From positions 434,001 to 498,000 of the forward strand of contig MU400509.1 in the NCBI GenBank assembly GCA_022578965.1: DNA of 64,000 nt. The letters run 5' to 3'. Source of the DNA: Xylaria sp. FL1777. Lineage: Eukaryota; Ascomycota; Sordariomycetes; Xylariales; Xylariaceae. Both the position numbers and the translations under genes were made by a program. The notes under the pieces are model-generated. The model was not told where the DNA came from, ran no database searches, and worked only from the letters and a program-made list of their open reading frames with translations. Numbering within the stretch: position 1 is the first letter of the stretch; every line of letters begins with the position of its first letter. This document shows positions 1 through 11,384 of the stretch, piece after piece.

Positions 1-2268
1 ATTCTCTCAGCTCTTACCCCGCCGTTCGCTTCGTTGTAGGTGCGGGGGGTGGTATAGAAAGAATATAGGCGGCAAAAGGATGAATCGACGTCTCCAAGCT
101 GCTCGTCATGAATGACGAGACGAAGACCAGTTAACTAAGGACCGTGGAAGCGGTTCAACGGTCAACAGGTGAGAGAACCAAGGAAAACCCTGGAATCAGG
201 GCCAGAATTACCGAAAGGGGAAAATGTAACTTGGCGCCTAAACTGTTTTACCCAGTCGATTTTGGACCAAGGTCATACCGCGTAGACACCTACACTACAC
301 TAAAGCACAACTGGCTGCCTTTGGATTTGTGCAGAGCAGACATCATGTTGCTCACCTCAGGGTACTAGTGTACGCTATGTCATCCCTACTAGTGTAGTAG
401 GGGTAGTGGTCAAGCGTTTGCCTTTGGTGTTACCCATCGCAGTAGCGTATGCGTATGTAGGAAGTACCTGGCTAGGTTTGCGAGTCGTCTCCCCCGTGTA
501 ATCTTGGTTATCAGAATAGTGTGACAAAATAATGAGGTAAAAGCTAGCGTTCTTTATCAGGTCCGCGACTGTGTTTCGGTGGCCACCGTCCGCGCTCTAC
601 TGCGTGTGCAGTGCGTGATTATGATTGGGGTGTTTTCTGGAGCGTAGCACGCACACCCTCGTAGGACCGTCATGTTCCATTGCCCTGGAAAATAGTGCAG
701 AGACGAGGTGGTCGCAGATACTAAAGTCCGTATTCCGACTTGTCTGTCCACCGTCCGCTTCTGTGTGTACGACCACACAGCTACCCAGTCAGGATGATCC
801 GAAGACTTTCTCGCTCGAAGCTAGCCCTTCGGCGCAAGACGAGAACTTGTACTGCGTACATAAACCATGTTCATGGAATATATCCTTCACACGTGTATAC
901 GTAAATCGCACTGGATAGGCTCTGGATCGTCTGCCCGCTAGGGCAAGGCGAAGCAAGGAAAATTACAAGATCGACCAACAACACAATTCGGTGGTTGATC
1001 AAGCCGAGGCGCCTAAGAAACAGGATGCTTACAGTTAGACCAGGTCCACAATCGACCCGCACTTTACCGGTCTTATCAGCTTAGCTCAATCAAGGCCTAA
1101 CCGAGCACGCACTAGTGCGCAGAATGTTCCAGCGAATAAGATCGGCCAACGGCGGCGGGAGCCCAACAGAGCTGGTTAGCGGGTACTGACATGTCCGGCA
1201 TAAGCCCTGGACGTTGCCCTGAAGAGTGTAGCCGCACAGCGTTTACACTGCCTGTGTATGTAGATACACCACCACCACATACCTTAGCTCGTTTCTATGC
1301 ATGCTTCTCCAGCCCTTCTAGCGTTCACCGCCAAGAGAATCTGTACCTCGCGCCCAGGTACTCCAAGGTACCCCCCCACTCGGTGGCTTGAGCCACCCAA
1401 ACAACTGCTGTTGCTACCTAACATGTGGCTTCGGCAATGCGGGGGTCAAGAGCCCCGCCCTTAGTCCTGTTCTTATGAATTGTGAATTTCATAACCTTGA
1501 CAGGGATTTACTGCAGTGCATTTGCAAACAAATGTAGATATTTTGGGGGGAGGGGGGGGATTTAGGCGTTTAGTTGGTTATCTTCTTTTTGTCATTTTTA
1601 CGAGAGATCAATGCAAGTTATTACTATTGCTAGGTACATACGCTAGGTTGCCATTACGACCTGGAAGTACCTACTGCGTAGTGTACCGCGGGAGGCCTTC
1701 GAGGGATCTGATAACATTACTGCGTACATATCGATAGTAAAAACAAGCTCTTGAGTCTATTCAACTCCTGGTCCCTCGCAGCTGTAACCCAAATACCCGA
1801 GTTCTATGCGTACGCAGTATGGCCCAAGAATGCGTTGCGCTTGCATGTGCCAGTCATATGTATGTCTGTCTGCATGTGCATGGCGCCATGGAGTGAATTA
1901 CAGTGAAGGGGAGCTGACGCCATTAGCGATAGCGTAGAACATGGTAGACATAAGTATAGGTAGTGTAGAATAAATATGCAGGCAACATACCCCACGTTAA
2001 TTCTATACGCATACATACTATGAATCCCCATGGTTGGGACAGTAGTTTATGGCTAGCAATACTAAGTAAACTACGCAGTATATCGCGACTCCACAAAGCG
2101 TCGTTGATGGCCGAGATAATAATTTCCATACGCTTACAGTACAGTTCACCTCTTCCCTGTGGCATTTTGTTATCTTTTTAGCTTCGAGCCTCGACCCTCG
2201 GCAGTGTCCGATCTCACGGGGATCTGGAATTCAGGTGATACCTTAGCTAGCGTGGCAGGGTCGCCGAC

Positions 2269-2667
2269 CTATAATATGGGGGCGGAATAAAGTCGCAGAG
2301 GGAGATGGTCATGTCCACGGCCCGGTGGCCATATGCGGAAGGCTTCGAGAAGGTTGAGAACAAAAGTGCCGTAGCAAAGCGGCACCACGTTGCAGTTGCA
2401 GTGTATTGGACTGCATTCCGCTGCCTTCTCGTCGTCGACTCCCGCACTGCTGCCGCCGTTGAAACTTGGAGTGATGCTTAATATGCACAGCGAAGCCTGC
2501 TCATCACTGTGCAGAATGCAGGCCAAGAACTCTCGCGCTGTGTCGAATTCCACTTCCCTTGCACCTCGTTTAATCCGGGAGACGTGGAGGGGATCGGGTT
2601 GCTGAATACGTACACTCTGGGACACAGGTGGCCGCGCTGGCGTGATTGATGCTGCTGGTTCTGCCAT
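2269..2667 (-). other. Coding-like open frame, unrecognised, possibly a relic
   Basis: A 132-codon frame with an ATG start and a balanced residue composition. It begins with an Ala/Pro/Ser-rich stretch followed by a charged segment (RIKRGAREVEFDTAREF) and a Cys-containing hydrophobic part. I recognise no family. The neighbouring minus-strand frame at 2570-2824 overlaps its start, and no convincing splice sites join them. It could be an exon of a small unknown gene, a degraded remnant, or chance in a locally GC-richer patch. Confidence 0.15.
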
Positions 2668-4954
2668 TGGTGCTAGTTTTGCGAAGACTACACGTGTAAT
2701 TGCCTGCTACTGCATCGCCATCGCAGTGCAGTGTCGGATCGGCTATGCTAAGTATAGACGTCACGAACAAAATTCGTCGAGAAGTTGGAGTTTGGAACCT
2801 ACTCGCGTTTTCGTCCAACCGCATCTAGATAGGTATCTACGGTCACAATCTGTCAAGGCGGTGTAACCCAACCCCGTCTATCGACGACATTTTCCTGAAT
2901 TCCACTTATACTAGGTGGCCTACTAGGTGTTGTCGGATATGCAGAAGCAAATGAAGCTAGGTTAGTTCTGTAGCTAGTAGTGTTACCTACGTAGCTTCTA
3001 AGTCCATAGTAATGGTCCGTCCTGGATCCTGCCTTATAATAGCTCCGCGCGGTTCGAATAGTTAAATTCCAATTAGAGAATGAACGACACTAGCGGCCAA
3101 ATAGCAGCAATAGGAATGGCATATCCATTAGTACCATCGAGCCGTGTCGGCAGTACGAATGTAGTGATTTCGTCCGATGGTTCGAAGCTAGAGAAGATAA
3201 GCACAGACCAGAAGTTCTATATACACGCTCATAGTACGAAAGAATCGTTAATACTTACCCAGGTAGCTAGTTGTTATGTAGTTATGAGGAGTAAAAGTAG
3301 CTCACACGCCGGCGACCTACCATTGGGCTTGCATTTCGTATCCGTACCTACACTACATGTACGCACTATGTCTACTTCGATGTAATGGCGGCTCGGGTTG
3401 TATAGGAAGCCGACTGCGTAGCTTGATTGTCGGTGGTCGCCGCCAGCTTCATTTCCCTACCGCTGACCTGAGTTTGGATGGGTAGGGCACAAGGTACGGT
3501 ACGACTTCCCCCGCCTTCAAAGCTAATCTAGCTGCAGGACGCCGACAACTTGGACGGGCTTTCTTTGCCTTTCGTGGCTAAATGCCCGAGAATCTCATCG
3601 TAGCTACATGAATCATGCCATCCCGTCATGTATTGTGGTTGAAAGAAGAAGAGATTGGTGTAGGTGGCTTGTCTCTTGGCTCTATAGTAGGCGGTGGTGT
3701 CCAAAAGCGGGAGCTGCATGGAACACGACGATGGGGGTCCAAGATAACGATGGAAGCTCGATGGAAGCCGTAACTAAAGGGAGGTCTACCGTTGATCTAT
3801 CTAGGCACTGTATGATGCCGATTATTTATCATACTAAGGTAAGTCATCGCAAGACGGCAGCCATTACTATACATATCGGTTCAGCCCACCTCGCTTGCAA
3901 CCGTGTTTCGATAATAACATGCAATTGGATGAGAGCGGAGCAGGACGGAGCACAGATTTCTTCAAGACCAACAGGAGAATCTGCCGAGGCTGTCAGGGGT
4001 ATCGCCCATCATTACCGATCAGGTTTTAGCCTAGATTACCTAGTCCCTCCCGTGTGACTGACGTCTGTCAGCTTCACTCTGCTGACAACTGACCTCGATG
4101 CGGTTATATCAAAGAGCTCTCTTGTGATTACTGTCACCTACTAACAAAGACATTCTGGTATAACACGCCCACCATGTCCGGGGTGCATATACATGCTGCG
4201 TGATTATCGTATATTAAATTATCGCGTCAACATCTCGTCAGCTTCCGGAAACCAGACGAACTACTAAGTGCACTGCAACCTATCATCAAATAGGTATAAC
4301 TAGCGACCATATATACTAATGGCAATATACTGTCTAGGGCCACTAACTCGCTTCCTAGGTGGAGAGTCTATATTAATTGCACACCTTTTGGTAGACCTCC
4401 TGATAGCAAAGAGCACGCTTGAAGTGGTCTGCCCTTTGAATCGAAATCTGTGACGTCGTCTGGACACATGGTCGTAACCAAAGAAAGGAAGAAAAAAAAG
4501 TCCCGCAATCTTGAAGTTGGTAAGTGGCAAGCTTACCAATCCTTACAACTTGGTGAAGAGGTAGTAGAAATAAGGCAGGTTTAAGCCGTGTACTGTCAGC
4601 CTCTCGAGGCTGAAATGGATCTACCATATATAAGCTTTACATGGTAGAAGCTCAAGATTGCCGTGCCGTTCAGTCGGCTAAGACTCTATCGCTATTGTTG
4701 GTTCTTACTGATGGTGACCTGAAGCTATAACAACAATATATTATAGGTAATAAGGTCGACCCCTTTGTTATCGCGACTCGACAGACGAGCACACCCTTTA
4801 ATATATGAAAAGAGAAGATAGGTCATCTCTTTCATATGAAGGCGTCAAGTGACCATGCTCTCAAGCTTATGTAGAACATGATGGTGGCGGCAATTAACCA
4901 GGCTGAACGAACACCTGATTCTAGCCTCTCGGATAACTGCATGCCTTTGAGTCA

Positions 4955-5004
4955 ATGTTGTGGGGTAACAACAGGATTGTTGCTGACAGTGTAACCCACA
5001 ACAT
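4955..5004. repeat. Imperfect inverted repeat (stem-loop)
   Basis: ATGTTGTGGG at 4955-4964 is answered by its exact reverse complement CCCACAACAT at 4995-5004. The pairing continues imperfectly inward (GTAACA against TGTAA), leaving a loop of about 20 bases. No gene is attached to it. Confidence 0.6.
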
Positions 5005-5621
5005 CGGCAACACTAGTAGTGTAGCCTGGCATACGCTTGGTACATTAGTAGGATATCGTGCGACATGGTGCATTAATGCTTTTTCGCATGGTTGTTTACA
5101 ATACAGTACTGGTATATATTGCATTTTAGAAGGCAAAGATCCCCTTGCCAAGTCAGGCGGGTTCTAAACAGTAAGCAGTCGCATTCAACCGGTGTCGAAG
5201 CTAAACGGGTTATCTTTTGAGTGGGCGTGCCAAGATCGTTGGAGGTAAATAGCACACTGGTCCAACTGCTAAACTAATGTACTGAGTATCTAGTGTATTT
5301 AGAAGTCTGTTCTCTGAGCAATGCTGTCTGAGCATAGGTACCTTGACCAACACAATGTAATGGGCCCTTGGGCTGCCATACAATGTAGGTGTATACTGGA
5401 CGTACGATGGGCGTTATCTCGCTGCCATCAATTGTCCCCGGAAATCAGCCAATAGACTTCTTCCTATGGTAGAGGACCGACGATCCCTAACATCTATCTC
5501 GCCAACAGGCACTACGCTGGGAATGGGGTGCCGCTTAACCGATGAGGCTTTAGGATCTTCGCTGTAAGCCAGTAATAGTGACAGCTCACAATCGAACGTT
5601 GCAGGAAAGCTGCCACATGCG

Positions 5622-5642
5622 CACACACATACACACACACAC
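5622..5642. repeat. (CA)n microsatellite
   Basis: A run of CA dinucleotides with one interrupting T, directly followed by a C-rich run. It lies in the gene-poor left region. Confidence 0.8.
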
Positions 5643-6344
5643 TTCCCCCCCCTCTCAGTAGATATATACAATGCAGTAAAATACAGTACTATCCAAGCAC
5701 GTGTCTAGGTGCTGCTGCGTAGGCTGATCGAACGGTGGCCTGGCGTGGTGGTCGTGGCCGTGGAGGCATGTCTCTATTCACACTGGCAGAATGAGACCAT
5801 GCCTGGACAGATAGACAGACACATACGACGTACCAACCCTTGTCCTATCTTCACGATGTTCCGTCAAGTCCCGGACAGTGTAGCGCAGTGTAGTGGTTAA
5901 CACATGTTGCAACAAAACAATTGTGCGAATAATAATAGGCTCCAGGGGTGAGGGGGTAGACCCTTTCTACAGTTCCACTCTCGTCGGTCGAGAATGCGAC
6001 GATCTCGGATGCTCAATCCAGGCACTGCCAGGGGCCTAATCTCGCTCTTTTTGGCCACTGCGCTGCTTTCTGAATCCTCTCGCACAAAGCCGTTTCTAAT
6101 GTTAGCTCAACGGGACGGCGACACCGCCACGATTCTCCCTCTTCCCGATGTTTGCAGGCACGACATGACATGGAAATATAGCACAGGTAGTTAAAGGACC
6201 GCCCCGCCTAGAGCCGAGGGCGACTTACAAGGAAAATAAGACGCTGGCCATGTTTCACTTCTCGTACGAACGGCGCAATGTAGAATCCTTGGGGCCATTG
6301 AGGGTTTCGTGAGGCCATTAGTGAGGCTGTGCGATATGATCTGA

Positions 6345-6368
6345 GAAGCAGAAGCAGAAGCAGAAGCA
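6345..6368. repeat. GAAGCA hexamer repeat, four copies
   Basis: Four perfect head-to-tail GAAGCA units. They fall in no recognised gene. Confidence 0.85.
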
Positions 6369-8100
6369 ACCGAGGCATTGAGGAATCTCCAGGATGAGGC
6401 CGAGTCGATTTGACAACGACGAAGGAATGTCTATTTGCAAGCAGTACCTGGGGAGATGGAAAAGTGCAATTCCATATGATCCATCATCGTGTTTACTTAT
6501 CCCAGCGGCCGGCGCTTCAGTTTTAGGTATTCTTAACCCGTCCCAGGTCAGGGGTAACACGGGCCATAACAAGCACAGAGCGCCAGCCAGATATTCGAGA
6601 TGTGCACTAGGTATAGTCTGCACAGATCACTATGTACATGTAAAGAGGGAAAAAAAAAAATAGGAACGGAAAGACGCCGAAAATCATTCCAAATAGGCCG
6701 ATGAATCGTGATTTCGTAGTTGAATTTTGCTAATTACCTAGTGCACCCGAGGCACACTACTTACCCAGCTCCGTACTCTCAAATCACTTGTCTCGTTTAG
6801 TCCGTCTGGTGTAGATAGGAGAATCCAATAGGTTGGAACCTGGACAAGAGCAGGACAGCGGGACAGCGAACTATGCTGCTCTTTTAGAGCACACACATAA
6901 GTATACCCGCAGCGAGGCACAACAAGCTTCCGGAGCGTGGCGGACTTAGCTCGCTGGCAGTTGTTTTACCTGCCTAGGTAGTGTATTGCAGTACCTACCT
7001 AGCATATGCACTTGTTCTAGTGTACACCAAGGTAGGCAGAAAGCAGTAAGTAGGTACTGTACCTGTACCGGAGTGTCATCAGCCACACCTCGGCACCCTC
7101 CTCCTCCTTGCTCGACTTGTGCTGTAGTGTATTCCTCCCGTCCCCTGACCATCCTCCAACACCACCAAAGGCGCTTCTCCGGTTCATCTCCCAGGTTCAA
7201 CGTTAGCATTGGACAAGGCACCAAGCGCCAAGCGCCAGTGAGAACAAGTTCTCAGCATTACCGGCCAGTGGTCAACAAATCATGGACTCGGTCCCTTGGA
7301 GTCACGTTCTGTTTTATTTATTGTATATCCGTTTTCTTGGTAGGTTGTCTCATGTATCGGCCGCTTCTGTCTGCAGTGCGTCCGTAAGCAAGTAGGTACG
7401 TAGCAGTACCTACGCTGCTGGATGTACGCCGTAGGTACTCAGTGAGTGTGCTCTGCAACTGCGGCGGGACCTGGAGGCGGAGAAGTGGGAGCGGGCGACC
7501 TACTGCGTATACGTCCTGAGGGACGCTGCTAGGTGCTAGGGGAGTGCAGGCAGAATGTAGACTGATCAAGCACCATGTAGGTACATGCGATTAAGTCTCT
7601 GCAGCAATCCCCGTCTTTGCATCGCACGCTACGTGCGCTAGTCCACTAACGTCGCGCTGCAGGGCACCCCTGTCGCCGTTCTCTTTGACAAGTACCCAGG
7701 TACCACTCCCGCTGATCACAGCGAGTGTGGCGACCCACCGGCCGGCGGCGGCGCTGATTGGCTCCCCTCGCCTGGACTAGTGGTGCCCCCCGAAAGCCCC
7801 CCCATCTTGATCTCACGAGCCTAGAGCAGGCCCCAGAGCAGGAAGCGTCACAGAGGCCTGCGAGAGGTTCGCCATCTGCCCTCCCTATCTCAACTGGCCG
7901 TCTCTCTTGTTTCCGCGAGCCACTGATCGGGCTCCGCTGTACAGACAGCCAGAGCACAAGACCAGGCCCCCTTGCTATCTCTCCTGCACCGGTGGGCCCC
8001 TGTTGACCCTGGCCATCCTGGCTCATCTGGAGGGCTGGTTGACTCTCGACTGGGCCGTGGGCGACGCTACGGCAGGGTAGAGCGCAGAGGGCAGAGCACT

Positions 8101-8782
8101 TGGAGGAGCAGCGCGAGGGTCTTGCATGTGTACGTAGCACGCCTGTACCTTCTGCTCCTCGTCCCTCTTGTCCCTCTCGTCGCTCGTCCTCCTTGCCGTT
8201 ACCTCGCGCGCGCTAGACGAGAGACGGGTGGGGCGTGCAGTCGTCGATGGAGGCGTTGCTTGTTTCCTACACTACACCACATTCTCTGCGCTAGTGGTGT
8301 TGTGAAGACAGGTACAACGGCATGGATGTCCAGAGCCACAGCCATGTAGCATGTAGCCATGTAGCCATGTAGCCATGTACTGTCGCCATGTCCCTCCATG
8401 CCCATGTCCATGTTCGCTCACATCCCTGGGGCATGAGCATGGGCATGGGGGTTGAAGCGACAAGAGAGCGAGCGAGCACGCATCTCGACTTATATCAGAA
8501 GCCCAGCACTCACGTCCCGTCTCCGAGTTCCCTTCTCGTGCAGTGGCTACATGACCTCTTGCTCCCGAGTCTTGTCATCCAACTTTTTCCATATTAATGC
8601 CATTTACCCACACCAGTCAATTTGCTTCCTGTTGATGGCCCAGACTCCTTACTCCTTGCCCGAGCTCAGACACAACACCACGTCCCCCCTCCTGGCCCTC
8701 GACTTTACCCATATACGTGTTTCTTCGAGAGCACGTTACATTCCTTCGAATATCCCATTATAGTACCTGACAATCCGCAGAC
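8101..8782 (+). promoter_or_regulatory. Pyrimidine-rich leader/promoter of the moc3-like gene
   Basis: The stretch before the ATG at 8783 is rich in CT tracts and CCATG-containing repeats, typical of a long fungal promoter or 5' leader. Three overlapping minus-strand frames at 8199-8479 are produced only by the CATGTAGC repeat and are not genes. Several ATGs lie upstream of the start, so a long transcript would carry upstream ORFs. Confidence 0.4.
8343..8380. repeat. CATGTAGC minisatellite
   Basis: About five tandem copies of a 7-8 base unit (CATGTAG or CATGTAGC), followed by degenerate CCATG-containing repeats to about 8445. It lies about 400 bases upstream of the moc3-like start codon. Confidence 0.85.
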
Positions 8783-11384
8783 ATGACTGTCTCCGGCCCT
8801 CCACAGTCCAACTCGGCCAAGGACGCACAGGCGGCCCGTAAGCGCAGGAGACGGGCGCCCGCCGGGGGAGCTGCAGAAGACTGCTTTACATGCATCAAGA
8901 GGAACACCAAATGCGACCGTCGGAGGCCATACTGCTCGCAATGTCTAGAAATAGGAAACGAATGCTCTGGTTACAAGACGCAACTGACCTGGGGAGTCGG
9001 TGTGGCGAGTCGGGGTAAGCTTCGAGGTCTCTCTCTGCCTATTGCCAAGGCACCCCCCGTTGCGCCTGTGACGAAGAAGGCCGCGACGCGGGCGAGGGCA
9101 AGCTCTGCCGCGACCGCAGCCTCGAATCAGTGGAGTGAGACGGAGGAGGCTGCGCGGAGACAACACCAGCGAGATGGTGTCGATATCGCCGTACATCACG
9201 GGGCTTCCGTCCCCACCACTCCCTATGGAACCTACCCAGACTATCCTAGATTTTCCCAGGCCGAACCACCTGTGACGGTATCGCACACTACCTGGGGCAG
9301 TCTTCCTGCCTACGCCGGGCATATGAGTCCCCATGAACACCCAAGATTTCACAAACTTAACACCACCTTGAATCGTTATCCCATCATGAGTGAGCCGCTT
9401 TCTTCGTCGGTTGACTCCCTCAGCGATGTGGATTATACCTTGTCACCGATGGCGCACACCTTCCCGCGGGAAGAGGTGCCTTTTATGCACAGTCCAACGC
9501 TCATCTACGAGAACTATACCAGCCAGAGCTCCCCCGTACCACAGAGTCCTGCCTCAGCTATTATGATCGACCAACGGGCGCCGACATCCTGCCCAAGTCT
9601 CGTGTACGCGCCGTCCGAGCATAGCTCCAGCCTTGGCTCACACCACGAGTCTTTCGAGCCTCAAATGGGGCCAAGGCTGATGTCGGACAGCGACACGTTG
9701 AGTAAGAGCTACTATTAAATCCCGTGATACTGGAGCCGCGGTGACTGACGGTTGCTTAGGCGTTCCGGAGATGGACTCGTATGGCACCAGCCCGCATTCG
9801 ACAGGGGCTCCGTACTGGGCCCCTTCAAATTCTCGGGATGACGACGTGAATCCTCATTATGGGCTGGAGACTACTTCGGGTCTCCCGCATTCCTCCTACG
9901 AGAGCCATTCGCTACAGGTTAGCCCTGATCTCATTAATAAGCTACCATTCTTCATGGACTACTACGAAAATATCATGTGCCCATCCCTAGTGCTCATTGA
10001 CGGGCCTGATAACCCCTATCGCGAACATGTCCTGCGGCTAGCGTCGAGCAGTCGAAGCCTCCAGCATGCCATCTGTGCCCTATCCGCCTGTAATCTGAGG
10101 ATGAAGAGAAGGCTAAGTCTCGGTCAACACACCAGGAACTCCCCGTTGGCGGCAACAGAAAATGGTGGTGCTGAGCATCTCTCGGATACGCATTCGGACG
10201 ATCGATCTCTGGCGGAAGAACACGACCACCGCAACCTCGCGGTTCATCTGTTGAATCTACAGCTTAATGATCCATCAAAAGCGTGCCATGATTCTGTCTT
10301 GGCTACTATTCTGCTTCTATGCCACTACCGAATGGTTGAGTCCGGGGTGGCAAAATTCCACACTCAATTTGCAGGGGTCAAGAAAATCCTCAGCATGCGA
10401 AACTCTGTTAATCTGCAGGGTTCCCGTCAGTCTGCGTGGATGGAAGCTATCTTCACCTATTTTGACTCGATTTCTGCAAGCATTAACAACCGAGAAGCCC
10501 AATTAACCACTTCTTTCTTTGGAATGTCTGCAGAAGCCAAACTCTTACCACCTGGTGCCGAGAACATAGTTGGCTGTGACCGTGAACTTTTCCAGACCAT
10601 CCACAAATTAGGAAGCCTCAATCTGTTGTCACAGAACCGACCAGTCCAGAGTGTGGTTGGCACGCCCAGTGACCGGGGGGAGACCCCAATCACCTTTTCT
10701 CCACCCCTAACGCACAATCTCAAGCAGGAGCCCGGAAGCTTCTTTGGCACAACACATCGTTACGACGGCAACGGATTTGCTACCAAGTTTGACGAGGAGG
10801 AAATACTTTGCTCTGGTCTTGGCTCACCACCCTTTGATGATCATCGCTCTTATTTCTGGCAAGAATGGAAGGAAGCTCATACGGCTCTCCAAGCCTGGGA
10901 GTTCGATGCACAGCGCCTGATTGCTTCTCTTCCCCATTCGACGTCTCAGAATCAGATTCGTGATTTGAATTTCCTATCAGAGGCATTTCGCCACGCTGCC
11001 TTGCTTTATATTGAGCGTCTAGCATCACCAAATATCCCTTCCAACCACAACAATTTCCGCAATTTAGTCACTCAGGTGATCTATTATGCTACCTCGCTGG
11101 ATGCTGGGAGCAGCGCCGAGAAGTTCCTTCTTTGGCCTCTTTTTGTCGCAGGCAGTGAGTGTGTCAATGAGCTTCAGCAGAACATTGTGCGCAACAAGTG
11201 CCGCGACATTATGTCTCGCAGTGGTTACATGAACAACATGGCAGCCATGGACGTGTTAGAACGCGTCTGGCGCACGAACGACATTGCCAAGCCTGGGAGC
11301 AAGCTGGGCGTCAGGACAGGTCCCTTCAACTGGACTAAGTACATCGGCGGTCCTGGTGTCGATACCGAATGGATGATGTTCTAG
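8783..11384 (+). CDS. Zn2Cys6 transcription factor, moc3-like
   Basis: Predicted nuclear DNA-binding regulator of 847 residues in two exons, 8783-9701 and 9760-11384. The 58-base intron has donor GTAAGA and acceptor TTAG, and joins in frame inside a Ser codon. A basic run (KRRRRAP) precedes a Zn2Cys6 cluster with Cys 34, 37, 44, 51, 54 and 61, the expected C-x2-C-x6-C-x6-C-x2-C-x6-C spacing. A Ser/Pro/Thr-rich linker runs to about residue 330, then a helical region resembles the Fungal_trans_2/DUF3468 middle domain (about 370-800). The segment after the cluster (TWGVGVASRGKLRG) is typical of proteins annotated after Schizosaccharomyces pombe moc3, a regulator linked to stress and sexual differentiation. 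Subfamily naming is from memory, and targets are unknown. The nearest recognised gene is 6.6 kb away, so context gives no hint. Confidence 0.85.

Larger units (their letters stand above)
1..8100. other. Gene-poor interval, no gene recognised
   Basis: No open frame here shows a domain, a family motif or splice-joined continuity that I recognise, and the frames present are short and overlap on both strands. It holds scattered TACCTA/TAGGTA motifs, a (CA)n tract, a GAAGCA repeat, an imperfect inverted repeat near 4955-5004, and one coding-like frame on the minus strand at 2269-2667. It may be decayed sequence or regulatory DNA; I cannot tell which. Confidence 0.55.

Noticed and set aside
3608..4057. 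149-codon plus-strand frame as a gene
   Set aside because: No family motif, no supporting splice sites, Trp/Arg-rich start and a composition like random sequence.
7646..8140. 164-codon minus-strand frame
   Set aside because: Arg/Gly/Ser-rich, no domain, sits in the GC-rich region upstream of the moc3-like gene.
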